From Schlesneria paludicola DSM 18645 (lineage in GTDB: Bacteria; Planctomycetota; Planctomycetia; Planctomycetales; Planctomycetaceae), in NCBI RefSeq assembly GCF_000255655.1, contig NZ_JH636435.1:1545770-1609769 (forward strand): a stretch of DNA of 64,000 nucleotides, read 5' to 3'. The notes beneath the pieces are model-generated. The model saw only the letters and a list, made by a program, of their open reading frames with translations. It was not told the DNA's origin and did not search any database. The number at the start of each line of letters is the position of its first letter. Positions within the stretch are counted from its first letter, which is position 1. This document shows, in pieces, positions 29,645 through 38,928 of this stretch. The position numbers were made by a program, and so were the translations under genes.

Positions 29645-29887
29645 AGGTCTAATGATGCTGTGTGAACCTCAGGCGCGAGACCGCTCCTATACCTGAGTGG
29701 AGAGAGCGATCATTCTGACGAAAACTGATCACGCTGAACGAAACGCCAGTGAGGGGATCTGATCTTGAAGATCACACCTGGACTCGCCGAGATCGGACCT
29801 CAGAGCTCCCTCAGCTCTGGAAAATGCCCTTAAACAGGTGAAGCCCAGACGATAAGCTGGAGTACCTTCATTTTAGGGGATGCCATT

Positions 29888-30133
29888 GTGGTCGAGTTCT
29901 TCAAATATCCGCGACGGAGAATTGGGCTACTAACGCTGGTGAACGCATTGGAATTCTTCGTCTTGTGGGTTCATGCCGAGTCCCGTGGCGTGATAACGGC
30001 GCGGGCGTTCTTTTTTCCTTACTTCATCACGCCACTCACCCTGCTCACCGCCTATCTGTTCATCAGCAAGCCGATGAAGCCCAAGGCAAGTCATCAAATT
30101 ATGAAGAAGAAAAATTGGCGACGTGATTTCTGA
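29888..30133 (+). CDS. Small membrane protein, 81 aa
   Basis: The GTG start is preceded by AGGGG. Two hydrophobic segments are predicted: about residues 12-30 (LLTLVNALEFFVLWVHA) and 42-60 (AFFFPYFITPLTLLTAYLF). They are followed by a basic C-terminal tail (MKKKNWRRDF). I do not recognise the family. It lies just after the repeat element, alone with the next hypothetical gene. Confidence 0.55.
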   Translation: MVEFFKYPRRRIGLLTLVNALEFFVLWVHAESRGVITARAFFFPYFITPLTLLTAYLFISKPMKPKASHQIMKKKNWRRDF

Positions 30134-30292
30134 CGCACGAAAATCCGCCGTGATCACACGATGAGCGAACGGATCGAAGAATCAGCGACGATCTAGGACT
30201 GACGTTGAATTCGAACGCCACCGGCGATAAACCGAGGTTTGTTCGTTAGCGAAGTGGATGGGAAGCTGAGGTCTTCGAATTATGGCAAGATT

Positions 30293-30595
30293 ATGGACGA
30301 AAAAAAGCAGGTCTCAATATTCCCGCTATTCGAATATTTAACGCTGCGCACCGTCAGACGGCATATTCAAGATCTCGAATCGCAGGGCTATGAACTGATG
30401 GCCGTTGTGCCTCCAAGTCTTCGCGGATCAAACAAACTCACTCTGGAATTCCACAAAACGACCCCAGTGAGGCATACCGAAGTTCTATTTTCATTGCTCT
30501 GGCGTCGGATTCGTCAGAAATCGACGTGGTCATACGCCGAAACGCTAGGAACCTTTCACTACATCAAGATTCCCGAGCACACGAAACTTTCGTAA
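30293..30595 (+). CDS. Hypothetical protein, about 100 aa
   Basis: I do not recognise it. It is a soluble, basic protein with a helical start (IFPLFEYLTLRTVRRHIQDL) and a second half rich in aromatic and basic residues (LLWRRIRQKSTWSY). The frame is open to a GTG at 30239, but ATG at 30293 begins the more regular part. Ribosome sites are weak for both. The pattern ESQGYELMAVVPP resembles a DUF4177-type fold, which is only a guess. Confidence 0.45.
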   Translation: MDEKKQVSIFPLFEYLTLRTVRRHIQDLESQGYELMAVVPPSLRGSNKLTLEFHKTTPVRHTEVLFSLLWRRIRQKSTWSYAETLGTFHYIKIPEHTKLS

Positions 30596-30724
30596 CGCAC
30601 CAATCACTCAGCCCTCAAAATTCTAACTCCCTTCCCGAAACCGATTCACGTTGCTACTCTTTCCGGCTCGATTTAACCGGCGACCGCCGAACTTGTACTC
30701 ATGACTTCCCACGAAGGGCTTCCG

Positions 30725-30817
30725 ATGAAACGGCCAAAACTGACGACCAAGCAGAAGCGTGATCGCCGCCTCAAGATCAAGCGACGACGTATCCGTAAGC
30801 AGAAGTACGGTATGTGA
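30725..30817 (+). CDS. Very basic 30-residue peptide, possibly ribosome-associated
   Basis: ATG at 30725 runs to TGA at 30815-30817, giving 30 residues, 17 of them Lys or Arg. It begins MKRPKLTTKQKRDRR and ends RIRKQKYGM. An AAGGG site lies six bases upstream, and a perfect 16-bp-stem terminator starts 30 bases after the stop. Size and composition recall tiny ribosomal proteins of the THX or mS38/COX24 type, but no exact match is claimed. The good ribosome site plus the dedicated strong terminator argue for a real, probably well-expressed gene. Confidence 0.6.
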   Translation: MKRPKLTTKQKRDRRLKIKRRRIRKQKYGM

Positions 30818-30846
30818 TTGCGCTTCGCCGGTGGCGAATCCAAATC

Positions 30847-30894
30847 AAAGCCGAAAGCCCGGGAGTTGACACTCGCCGGGCTTTCGGCTTTTTT
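30847..30894 (+). terminator. Strong intrinsic terminator after the basic peptide gene
   Basis: A perfect 16-bp stem runs from AAAGCCGAAAGCCCGG (30847-30862) to CCGGGCTTTCGGCTTT (30876-30891), with a 13-base loop and a T run to 30894. It is A-flanked on the left, so it could also work for transcripts coming from the other side. Confidence 0.85.
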
Positions 30895-31365
30895 GGTTGC
30901 TGCAAGCAACTCATTACGCGGGCGGATTTTGCGTTACACGCCGTTAACTAGATGCGAACGGCGGCAGCGTAGGTACCCTGGATCGCGGCGGATACACGGC
31001 GCGCCGTCCCATTTCTTCTCCGCCCCAGCCGGGCGGACGCGAACAAGCCCAGGGGTGCGAGCGTTTCGATCGCTCCCCTGGGTTTACGGCGCAGACCAAA
31101 GAGCACCCTGAGAGGGTGCAGGAAATTGCGTCTTCGTTAGCCAGAGAGAGTCTGACTCGAAATTTGTCGCGTTCGAAGTGAGGTTCCCGTACCCCTTCAG
31201 GGTACTTTCTTGTTTCGACAAACGCCCCAGGGCGGCGCTCGCGTTGCTCGCTTGCCCTAGGCTTGTGCCCTTCCGCCCACTTCGGGCGGAGGAATGAAAC
31301 GATTGATACCTGTGCGAGCAAACGACGGCTTGGGTCATCGGACCGCGGGGGTCACCGACCGTGAC
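30895..31365. other. Gene-free stretch with a chain of hairpins
   Basis: Four to five short inverted repeats follow one another: CGCCC/GGGCG (31021-31035), CCCAGGGG/CCCCTGGG with an inner AGCG/CGCT stem (31048-31082), GCACCCT/AGGGTGC (31103-31119), GTACCC/GGGTAC (31189-31205) and CCGCCC/GGGCGG (31273-31289). Open frames on both strands are low-complexity and show no domain. It may be a structured RNA or a degenerate dispersed repeat. Confidence 0.55.
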
Positions 31366-32766
31366 CTACCGGACCTTGGCCTTGAAGGTCACGATGCCGC
31401 CGGTATTACCGGGAAGCGGCTCTGACAGTTCCCAGATCAGGATCTGGCTGCCTTCGCCATTGTCTTGCAAGACCAGTTCGCCGTCACGATCTGACGTCGC
31501 ACTATCGACGATGTATTGCAGGCGTGGCGTCAGGTTGTCGACGATGCGAATGTGATGGGCTTCGCGGCCACCGAGGTTGTCGTAACGAATCGTAAACAGG
31601 ATTTCGTCGCCGGGAAGTGCCGACTTCTTGTCCGCCAGCTTCACGATCCGCAGGTTTTCGGCTTCTTCCTTCTCTTCAATCCCGGTGATCACCGCCGTCG
31701 ACTGCTCGAAATGTCCTTCGATCGGCACGTCGATTTTGGCCGTGATGACCGGATATTCGTTGCGCGTCCAAACCATCCCGTTCTGAAGCCCCAGCCCCAA
31801 CCGAGCCGTGTCGGTGTTTTCGAGCTTACCGGTCATCAAGAAGCTCATCGACTCATACAGATTCAGCACTTTGTCGTGAGCCGATGGCCGACGAAGTTGA
31901 GAAACAGTGCCTTGAGCGGCATCGGTATCCAGCCCACTCGCCCGCGATCGAACGGCGATTCCGCCCATCATTTCGCGTTTGATTTGCTTCGATGCCTTCA
32001 GCCGAGTGCTCATCCCCTGAGTTGAAGCGAGTTGACCAACTCCAGCGAGCTCGCTGACATTGTGTCGTTCATGCGGTTGGCTGACCGTGCGGACGGATGC
32101 GAATCGGGGAGCGTAGACGCACACCTTGTTCGACGGCTTCATCTTTTCATAGCCACGGCGATCGGTGTACTCCAACACGGTGTCTTCGGTATCCAGTCCG
32201 TCGCGCGAGAAATTGTCGTAGTGGACTGGCCAGTCACGATCACCACCGTCACACAGGTACTCATCAGGATAAGACTCGGGTGAAGGAACATTGCAGGCAT
32301 CGCATGCCATCATTCCCGGCGCCATAGGGTTCGGACCGGCGGCGGGCCAGCGAGGCAGGGGAGGGCATTCTACGTCCGCAGGGGGACAGTTGAATTGTCC
32401 CTGCAGATCGTCGCCCTGCCATGGAGCTCCATGTGCGCCTCCTGCAGGTTGAATTCCATGGGCGGCCGGCACTGGTCCCGCATAAGCAATTTGTTGGAAA
32501 GATGGATCGCGACGCACAACCGGATTTCCAGGCACCGACGAGGAAGCAGGTCCGGCAGATGCTTCCGCCATGCGACCGCGACGCGTCGCTCGGGCCTGCG
32601 CGCTGTCATTGACGGTCTCTTGATAGACCGCATGCACCGGACCATTCTCGACCGTTTTCAAGCGCGCCGCTGGCGACATGGAGGTACACGCCGAACAGGC
32701 CAGTGCCACACTGATTGAACTCCAGCGAAGCAGCGTCTGTCCCAGTTGGTGACTTGTCGTTTTCAT
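31366..32766 (-). CDS. Exported lipoprotein with C-terminal DUF11-type domain
   Basis: ATG at 32766 has AAGG eight bases upstream and leads into a signal with lipobox-like ALACSAC. A long low-complexity Pro/Gly/Met-rich region with a few Cys (CPPADVECPP, MACDACNVP) follows. The last about 110 residues form a DUF11/conserved-repeat beta domain: VKLADKKSALPGDEILFTIR, then HHIRIVDNLTPRLQYI. Such domains occur in planctomycete and other surface proteins. It is the last gene of a three-gene minus-strand cluster of exported proteins. The role is unknown; envelope structure is plausible. Confidence 0.78.
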   Translation of the reverse strand: MKTTSHQLGQTLLRWSSISVALACSACTSMSPAARLKTVENGPVHAVYQETVNDSAQARATRRGRMAEASAGPASSSVPGNPVVRRDPSFQQIAYAGPVPAAHGIQPAGGAHGAPWQGDDLQGQFNCPPADVECPPLPRWPAAGPNPMAPGMMACDACNVPSPESYPDEYLCDGGDRDWPVHYDNFSRDGLDTEDTVLEYTDRRGYEKMKPSNKVCVYAPRFASVRTVSQPHERHNVSELAGVGQLASTQGMSTRLKASKQIKREMMGGIAVRSRASGLDTDAAQGTVSQLRRPSAHDKVLNLYESMSFLMTGKLENTDTARLGLGLQNGMVWTRNEYPVITAKIDVPIEGHFEQSTAVITGIEEKEEAENLRIVKLADKKSALPGDEILFTIRYDNLGGREAHHIRIVDNLTPRLQYIVDSATSDRDGELVLQDNGEGSQILIWELSEPLPGNTGGIVTFKAKVR

Positions 32767-32838
32767 GGCGTGGCCTTCAACAATCCGTGTCATCGCCAGT
32801 TCCCATCCTCATTTGACGATCAATCCGCTGACCGTCTG

Positions 32839-33651
32839 CTAACGCTGAGCCATCCGTTTTGAGGCGGCGGAACGCAGGTGATAGACACCTGCGTCATTGT
32901 CATTCGTCGCGGTCTTGGCCGTTCGTGTCTGCCCGATGCGGGCCGTTGTTTTTTGTGCTCGTTCTGTGATTCGAATGGGGCCGCCCGGCCCGAAAAACAC
33001 AGGATCAGGCCGATTGAAATCCGGCGTACGTCCACCCATTCGCACGATTGCCACTGGACGCCCCAGGCTATCCGCTTCGGCGATGACGTTCTGAGCGGGG
33101 GCAACGGTCTTGATTCGTTCTTTGGTGTCCAGCATCGTCAGCGGAACACGGTTCGGCTGTTCGAGATAAACGACCTTGGTGAGCAGCCGATCAGCGACCG
33201 CCCATTCCAGTTCTTCCAGCGTCAACTCGAATTCGACGGGGAAGTCCTCAACCTGGCCCGCGGGGGGATGCAGGCGATCGATCAGTTCGATCGACGGGAA
33301 GAACTCGACACCGGGAAACTCGGGCAGATTACTGACCTTCAGACGATACATCCGTCCCACGATCAGACTGGCCTGTGCCGGGGCGGGAAGATCGATCGCA
33401 CGGTCTGGCGTTCCTTCATAAAAGGTCACCGTGCCAGTCGTCGGAAGCGAGACGCGAATTGGCTGGAAGTAATCCGCGGTAAACTTTCCGGATTTCGCTG
33501 CCCATTCGGCAGCCGTTCCGGGGGGAGTCATCTGATTCAGCGGAAAATACCGCCCATCGAGGTTCGGAGTCTGTTGAGCCACCACAAAGCGCGAGGGCAG
33601 CGTGAGTGCCGCGATGAGCGAGAGCCAGAGGATGAAAGACGTCCGGATCAC
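32839..33651 (-). CDS. Exported protein, paralogue of the 33787 gene product
   Basis: A signal peptide covers residues 1-25 (cleavage after VVAQ or nearby). The mature region shares several blocks in the same order with the larger protein encoded just upstream: MYRLKVSNLPEFPGVEFFPS, LTLEELEWAV..LLTKVVYLEQP and EADSLGRPVAIVRMGG. It lacks that protein's Gly/Pro/Met-rich parts. The C-terminus is basic. I do not recognise a named domain. It lies between its paralogue and the DUF11-type lipoprotein gene. Confidence 0.75.
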   Translation of the reverse strand: MIRTSFILWLSLIAALTLPSRFVVAQQTPNLDGRYFPLNQMTPPGTAAEWAAKSGKFTADYFQPIRVSLPTTGTVTFYEGTPDRAIDLPAPAQASLIVGRMYRLKVSNLPEFPGVEFFPSIELIDRLHPPAGQVEDFPVEFELTLEELEWAVADRLLTKVVYLEQPNRVPLTMLDTKERIKTVAPAQNVIAEADSLGRPVAIVRMGGRTPDFNRPDPVFFGPGGPIRITERAQKTTARIGQTRTAKTATNDNDAGVYHLRSAASKRMAQR

Positions 33652-33786
33652 AATAATTCGCCTTCAGAATGAGACGCCAGACAGGTTTAGTACGGACGTC
33701 GCGTCGAGAAATGCGGGCCGGAAGGAAGGAACTCAGCCCGTATGCGGTGAAGCATCCGGGCTGAGCGAAATCACCATCATTTCACA

Positions 33787-35046
33787 TTATTCTTGCCCAG
33801 GAGGACAGTATTGTCCCTGGCCTTGATTCGGTGCATTCCAGGCAGGATTGGACAGTTCGCCTGGCTGATACACGGGATGCTTTTCCGTGTATTCGATGTA
33901 CCGAACAGGTTCTGGCAGGCTCAAACCGGGCTCGTGTCGCACATCGATCAGCATGTGATCGACAGGCTTCGGCAAGTCCATTCGAGTGCGGTTACGAACC
34001 GTGTGAGACTTCAGACCAGCAGGACCACCGTAGGGCAGGTGTGGTGGACCTGGCAGTCCAATCGGCGTTCCGGTGATGGGCATACCCCAGGCTTCCACAT
34101 TGCCACCGGCAATCGGCACACCAGGATAACCGCCACCGGCCATCATCATGGCGTTCGGGATACCAGGACCACCAGAGGGACCTGCAGGGCCGACAGGCAT
34201 CGGTGGGACGAGATCGCCCCGTTCACCATCGACTTGATATCCAACCTGGTCCAGGCTTCCATCTTGGCCTGAGGCCATTGGCTTGCCGCCTGGCTGACCG
34301 GGCATTTCCAGATCCATGTTACCGATTCGCATGACGGCCATGATTGTACCGCGTTTGTCAGCTTCTTGGATCGGATCGACACCGGGATCAAGCCGCGTCG
34401 AGACCAGCGTTTCCACATTGGCGATCGCCAATTCCTGGAACGCGGCATCCGGCAGATAAATGACCTTGGTGACGAAATTGTTGTTTTCGATTTGATCCAG
34501 ATCTTCCTGCGTCAACTCCATCGGAACCGCATTGTGTGACAGATAAGCATCTGTGCTTGGATGGGCTGGATAGACTTGCAGTGAAGGATACAGCACCACA
34601 CCTTCGTGCCCTGGGCCGGCGATGTTTGACAACTTCAGGCGATAGGTCGCCCCTTGAATGAAGTTGTAACGAGCAGGCGTGACAAGCTGATTCTCGGCAT
34701 AGCCGTTAGGAATCTGCCAGCCGATGTGCATGCCATCGGGTCCGCGGAACGAAATCTGAGTGCTGCTGGGTGCAAACGTGCGAGGCAGTCCGCCAGGCCC
34801 CCCCATGCCGCCGCCGCCCATCATCGGCAACACACCCGGCCCTGGTCCATCGACCATTGGTCCGGGTCGCATCATCATCGCCGGTGGCGGTGCGTGATAC
34901 TCACCTTTGTTTGCGGCGCTGTGGTTTAATCCACCGAGCCCCGGTCCTCCCAAGCCGCTGCTTTGACGCGGCGATTGGTGACCATCCATGGCGCAGCCGA
35001 CGCACACTACGACGACCGTGCCCAATGCGAGAAAGTACAGCTTCAT
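33787..35046 (-). CDS. Gly/Pro/Met-rich lipoprotein, paralogue of the 32839 gene product
   Basis: ATG at 35046 has GAGAGGGG just upstream and opens with a lipoprotein signal ([12 protein letters not shown]). Residues about 20-90 are Gly/Pro/Met-rich ([24 protein letters not shown]). A core of about 170 residues ([55 protein letters not shown]) matches the neighbouring smaller protein. A second Gly/Pro-rich stretch and a Pro/Gln tail follow. It is probably a surface or envelope component. First gene of the cluster. Confidence 0.78.
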   Translation of the reverse strand: MKLYFLALGTVVVVCVGCAMDGHQSPRQSSGLGGPGLGGLNHSAANKGEYHAPPPAMMMRPGPMVDGPGPGVLPMMGGGGMGGPGGLPRTFAPSSTQISFRGPDGMHIGWQIPNGYAENQLVTPARYNFIQGATYRLKLSNIAGPGHEGVVLYPSLQVYPAHPSTDAYLSHNAVPMELTQEDLDQIENNNFVTKVIYLPDAAFQELAIANVETLVSTRLDPGVDPIQEADKRGTIMAVMRIGNMDLEMPGQPGGKPMASGQDGSLDQVGYQVDGERGDLVPPMPVGPAGPSGGPGIPNAMMMAGGGYPGVPIAGGNVEAWGMPITGTPIGLPGPPHLPYGGPAGLKSHTVRNRTRMDLPKPVDHMLIDVRHEPGLSLPEPVRYIEYTEKHPVYQPGELSNPAWNAPNQGQGQYCPPGQE

Positions 35047-35317
35047 TGCGACCCCTCTCGGAACAGGATGCGATACAGCCACGACATCATTTGCATTGGC
35101 ACTTCGATCGGCCCGCGTGTGTGTCTTCATGTCTGGTCGCACTGTCGAATCCCTTCTGACTTGCCTTGTGACACGTTTTTCCGTCGACCCGTGCATCCGC
35201 TTTCAGCTACAATCCTTCGCGATCGACGTCAGGCTTGGTGAAGCCCGTTCGCGACAGTCCGGTTACTGATCCATCGTGGCACCTTGGTCTGCTCCTCTCT
35301 TTTCGGAAGGAACTGCA

Positions 35318-36262
35318 TTGCATCTTTGGCAAATCCGTCATATTCCGAACCACCCACAAACTTTGCTTAAATTGACGCTTGTCATCTGCCTTGGCGGAGC
35401 GTCCGCGATAACTCTTTTGCCATCAGTACGTTACGCAACAGCTCAATCCGCGAATGAAGAGAAAGCGAAAACGACTGACGCAGAAACCACATCCGAGGCT
35501 TCAGAATTTCTTGCCAGGGTCCGGCAGGAACTGCCTCGGCATCAGTCGATTCAGGCTGAAGTCACACAGACGGTCTCGATTGGCGATCAGCAGTTTCGTG
35601 TCGACGGCCAGTACGTCTCGTCCGGCCAAAAGTTGAGGCTCAGCTATAAGGTCATGCCCGATCAGGGTGCGCAAGGGGAAATCCTTGAAGTCTGCGACGG
35701 AAACGAGTTGTGGACTCAACTGACGTTGCCCGATTCCAAACGCCTGACACAACGGAACGTCCAACAGATTCTGGCAGCCGCGGCTGCTGCCAATAAGAAG
35801 AACGTGACTCAGGCCACCGCGAACGTGGAATTGGGCCTGGGCGGTGTCGCGACGCTGCTTGCTTCTCTCGAACGAACGATGACGTTTGATGCCATGAAGA
35901 CCGACAGCACCGGCGACGTGGCTCGAACCAGCATTCAGGGACGCTGGAAGAAGTCGTTCGCCGACAAGTTCCCCAAAGATAAGGATCAGTCACTGCCGCC
36001 TTATATTCCAGACGCCGTGCAACTGGTCATCAACAATCAGACGCTTTTCCCTGAAAAGATCTTGTATCTGAAGAAGCAGCCGGGGAAACGCGCCTTCAAA
36101 GCACTCGTCAATCTCCAGTTTCACAACATCGTCTTTGACGAGCCTGTCAACGACGACGTATTTGTGTTCAAGGTTCCGGATGGTGAAGTCCCCGAGGATG
36201 TCACCAAGCAATACATCAACCGGATGCTTCCGCCGACAGAGACTCCGCCGGCCGCCAACTGA
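35318..36262 (+). CDS. LolA-like exported protein
   Basis: The best start is TTG at 35318, six bases after GGAAGGAA; a GTG at 35276 is the longer alternative without a ribosome site. A signal-anchor segment (TLLKLTLVICLGGASAITLL) is followed by a domain in the style of LolA/LolB lipoprotein carriers: FLARVRQELPRHQSIQAEVT, RVDGQYVSSGQKLRLSYKV, EVCDGNELWTQLTLP and VFDEPVNDDVFVFKVPDGEV near the end. Such outer-membrane-lipoprotein-sorting-like proteins are common in planctomycetes. A true Lol function is not shown. Confidence 0.75.
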   Translation: MHLWQIRHIPNHPQTLLKLTLVICLGGASAITLLPSVRYATAQSANEEKAKTTDAETTSEASEFLARVRQELPRHQSIQAEVTQTVSIGDQQFRVDGQYVSSGQKLRLSYKVMPDQGAQGEILEVCDGNELWTQLTLPDSKRLTQRNVQQILAAAAAANKKNVTQATANVELGLGGVATLLASLERTMTFDAMKTDSTGDVARTSIQGRWKKSFADKFPKDKDQSLPPYIPDAVQLVINNQTLFPEKILYLKKQPGKRAFKALVNLQFHNIVFDEPVNDDVFVFKVPDGEVPEDVTKQYINRMLPPTETPPAAN

Positions 36263-36544
36263 ACCGACTCGAATCCGCCGAGCAGGCTCTTCACACGGCC
36301 CTCTTACCACGCCGGATGCCATCTACAAGAACGCCGTAGGACGGATATTCGCCTCCTGATCCTACAATCGATTACAGATCGCAGGCCGGGGGCTGGCACA
36401 TTTTCCCGCTGCCAAGCGATGGATTGCTCTGGTCGATACCCGGGGGATTCCAACGAAACGGGAAAAAGTGCCTATTCCACTCGCTTCGAACTGTGAACGG
36501 TTCCCCTAAAATAGCCTGCACTGTATGACATCTGAGGTGCTGAA

Positions 36545-37618
36545 TTGGACTCCAGACAGGACAACTTCGTGAGCGATTCGGACAAGCAAAAGTACGATGC
36601 AATTCTTGTCGTTTCTTTCGGGGGACCGGAAAAACGCGATGACGTGATTCCATTCCTGGAAAACGTCCTTCGCGGAAAGCCCGTCCCGCGCGAACGAATG
36701 CTGGAGGTCGCCGAACACTATTATCACTTCGATGGCGTCAGCCCGATCAACGCTCAGGTTCGCGAATTCATCGAAGCTCTGAAACGCGATCTGGCCGAGG
36801 CGCAAATCGATCTGCCCATCTACTGGGGAAATCGAAACTGGCATCCCCTGCTGCCTGACACGATTCAGCAGATGAAGCAGGACGGCGTTCGGCGCGCACT
36901 GGCATTTATGACATCCGCCTATAGTTCCTACTCGGGGTGTCGCCAGTACCGTGAAAACCTACTGAAGGCCTCGGAACAGGTCGGAGAAGGGGCACCAAAG
37001 ATCGATAAGCTGCGGATGTTTTACAACCATCCCGGCTTCATCTCCGCAAACGTCGATCGCATCCGCGCGGCATTTGACCGCTTGCCACCCGATGCCCGCC
37101 AGCACGCCCAGATCGCCTTTACCGCACACAGTATTCCCATCTCGATGTCGAACAATTGTAATTACGTACGACAGTTGGAAGAGTGCTGTCGCCTGGTCGC
37201 CGAAGCGTTGTCGATTCCTGCTGAACGCTGGAAGCTGGTGTATCAAAGCCGAAGCGGGCGCCCTGGCGATCCCTGGCTGGAACCCGATATCGGCGACCAC
37301 ATTCGCATATTGCACGCGAAGGGGGTGACATCACTGGTCATCGCGCCCGTCGGATTCATTTCCGACCACATGGAAGTGATGTTCGATCTGGATGAAGAAG
37401 CGAAACAGATCTGCGACGAGCTGCAGATCACGATGTCGCGCGCCTTGACTGTGGGTTCACATCCCGAATTTGTCGCCTGCATCCGCGAATTGATTGAAGA
37501 ACGAATTGGCCGGCGGACCGAACGCCGCGCGATCGGACAATATGGCCCCTCGCACGATGTTTGCCCCGCCGATTGTTGTCTGTATACGATCCCACAGCGC
37601 CCACCGGCGAAGCCATGA
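36545..37618 (+). CDS. hemH: Ferrochelatase
   Basis: It inserts Fe2+ into protoporphyrin IX, the last step of protohaem synthesis. The hallmarks are AILVVSFGGPEKRDDVIPF, FMTSAYSSYSGCRQY, the catalytic-His motif FTAHSIPIS, QSRSGRPGDPWLEPD and VIAPVGFISDHMEVMFDLDE. The start is probably TTG at 36545 with GAGGTG upstream; a GTG at 36569 is possible. The C-terminus carries a Cys cluster (DVCPADCC) that could be part of a [2Fe-2S] site, as in some other ferrochelatases, but this is unproven. It overlaps the next gene by four bases. Confidence 0.93.
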   Translation: MDSRQDNFVSDSDKQKYDAILVVSFGGPEKRDDVIPFLENVLRGKPVPRERMLEVAEHYYHFDGVSPINAQVREFIEALKRDLAEAQIDLPIYWGNRNWHPLLPDTIQQMKQDGVRRALAFMTSAYSSYSGCRQYRENLLKASEQVGEGAPKIDKLRMFYNHPGFISANVDRIRAAFDRLPPDARQHAQIAFTAHSIPISMSNNCNYVRQLEECCRLVAEALSIPAERWKLVYQSRSGRPGDPWLEPDIGDHIRILHAKGVTSLVIAPVGFISDHMEVMFDLDEEAKQICDELQITMSRALTVGSHPEFVACIRELIEERIGRRTERRAIGQYGPSHDVCPADCCLYTIPQRPPAKP

Positions 37619-38733
37619 CGTCAGGCTCACCCATTCGATTGGTCTTCTGCATCACCGAACTCGATCTGGGGGGCGCGGAACGAGCCCTGACGCAACTCGT
37701 GCTGGGTCTCAATCGCGACGAATGGGAACCACACGTGATCTGCCTGGGTCCGAGCGGTCATTTCGTCGACGTCCTGAAAGGCGAACAGATCCCCGTGATT
37801 TGCCTGAATGCACGAGGAATTGCCAGCCTTCCCCGGATCCTAATCCGACTGACGCAGGAATTGCGGCGACTTCGGCCGGCACTGGTGCAGACCTTCTTGT
37901 TCCACGCAAATCTTCTGGGGCGCGTGGCAGCACGCTTCGCAGGAATCCCCCATGTCGTGTCGGGAATTCGCGTGGCTGACCACCGCAGCCGGTGGTACGG
38001 CCGGCTTGACCGCTGGACGAATTCTCTGGTGACGACCAACGTGTGCGTCAGCCAAGGCGTCGCAGACTATTCCGCCGATGTCGTCGGCCTTGCGCGATCG
38101 AAACTGCGCGTCATTCCGAATGCCGTAGAGATCGAACGATTCGCAAATGCGCCCCCAACGGACCTTCGTTCGCTTGGAATTCCAGACGGATCCCGCACCT
38201 TCATTGCAATCGGCCGCCTGGAACGTCAGAAGGGAATGGACCTGCTCATCGACGCAGTCGCCCTCTGGAAGACGATCCCCGATGACGTCCAGATCCTCAT
38301 CGTTGGCGATGGTCACGATCGCGATTCATTGCAGGCGCAAGTCGCCGAACATCGCCTCACTGATCGAGTTCATTTTGCAGGACCACGCCAGGATATCCCG
38401 GGGCTGCTCAAGAGCGCCTGTGCCCTGGTCCTGGCGTCTCGCTGGGAAGGGATGCCAAACGTCGTTCTCGAGGCGATGGCGACGGGAAGAGCGGTGATTG
38501 CGACGCGGGTGGAAGGCGTGCCTGAAATTGTCCGCGATCGAGTCTCGGGGCTCGTGGTCTCACCCGACTCTCCAGCCGACCTCAGGTCAGCCCTGGAATG
38601 GTTTGCCGAGAACCCTCAATTCGTAGAATCCGCTGGTTCCGAATCACAACGCATTGTGCGAGAATCATTTACGACGGAAGCCACCTGCAAGGCCTACACA
38701 AACGTCTACCGCACTCTCTTGAGTCGCAAATAA
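37615..38733 (+). CDS. GT4-family glycosyltransferase
   Basis: It is a GT-B fold enzyme of 372 aa. The N-terminal donor-side pattern is ELDLGGAERALTQLV; the C-terminal half has GRLERQKGMDLLIDA and the EX7E motif in RWEGMPNVVLEAMATGRAV followed by EGVPEIV. ATG at 37615 overlaps the hemH stop in an ATGA junction, so the two are translationally coupled. It transfers a sugar from a nucleotide donor to an unknown acceptor, probably for envelope glycans. Confidence 0.92.
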   Translation: MTSGSPIRLVFCITELDLGGAERALTQLVLGLNRDEWEPHVICLGPSGHFVDVLKGEQIPVICLNARGIASLPRILIRLTQELRRLRPALVQTFLFHANLLGRVAARFAGIPHVVSGIRVADHRSRWYGRLDRWTNSLVTTNVCVSQGVADYSADVVGLARSKLRVIPNAVEIERFANAPPTDLRSLGIPDGSRTFIAIGRLERQKGMDLLIDAVALWKTIPDDVQILIVGDGHDRDSLQAQVAEHRLTDRVHFAGPRQDIPGLLKSACALVLASRWEGMPNVVLEAMATGRAVIATRVEGVPEIVRDRVSGLVVSPDSPADLRSALEWFAENPQFVESAGSESQRIVRESFTTEATCKAYTNVYRTLLSRK

Positions 38734-38891
38734 ATCTCGGGCCCTTCTGGCCAAAATCCTGAGCCCCCAAACGGGAAGCTTGAGTCGATTTTCACGTCGC
38801 TCAGATTTTTCTCAAAATCGTAACTCCTATACCGGCTAGGGAGCTAGATCCAACGATGTTCGTCCGGCGAAGTCGTCGGAATCTTTCACGC

Positions 38892-38919
38892 TTGAACAAC
38901 GCGTACGCCTTGGTACATT
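38892..38919 (+). promoter_or_regulatory. Probable sigma70-type promoter of mraZ
   Basis: TTGAAC (38892-38897) and TACATT (38914-38919) are separated by 16 bases. They place the start of transcription around 38926, immediately before the operator repeats. Confidence 0.55.
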
Positions 38920-38928
38920 TGGGCCGCC

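Larger units (their letters stand above)
29456..29887. other. Intergenic region with MITE-like element, 432 bp
   Basis: The first half is the 169-bp repeat element listed separately. The rest (29645-29887) contains no recognisable gene. It ends in an AGGGG ribosome site for the small membrane protein that follows. Confidence 0.5.

Noticed and set aside
30944-31338. Frames of 84 to 125 codons over the hairpin chain
   Set aside because: They are repeats of short GC-rich hairpins read as protein. Frames are open on both strands at once and show no start signals.
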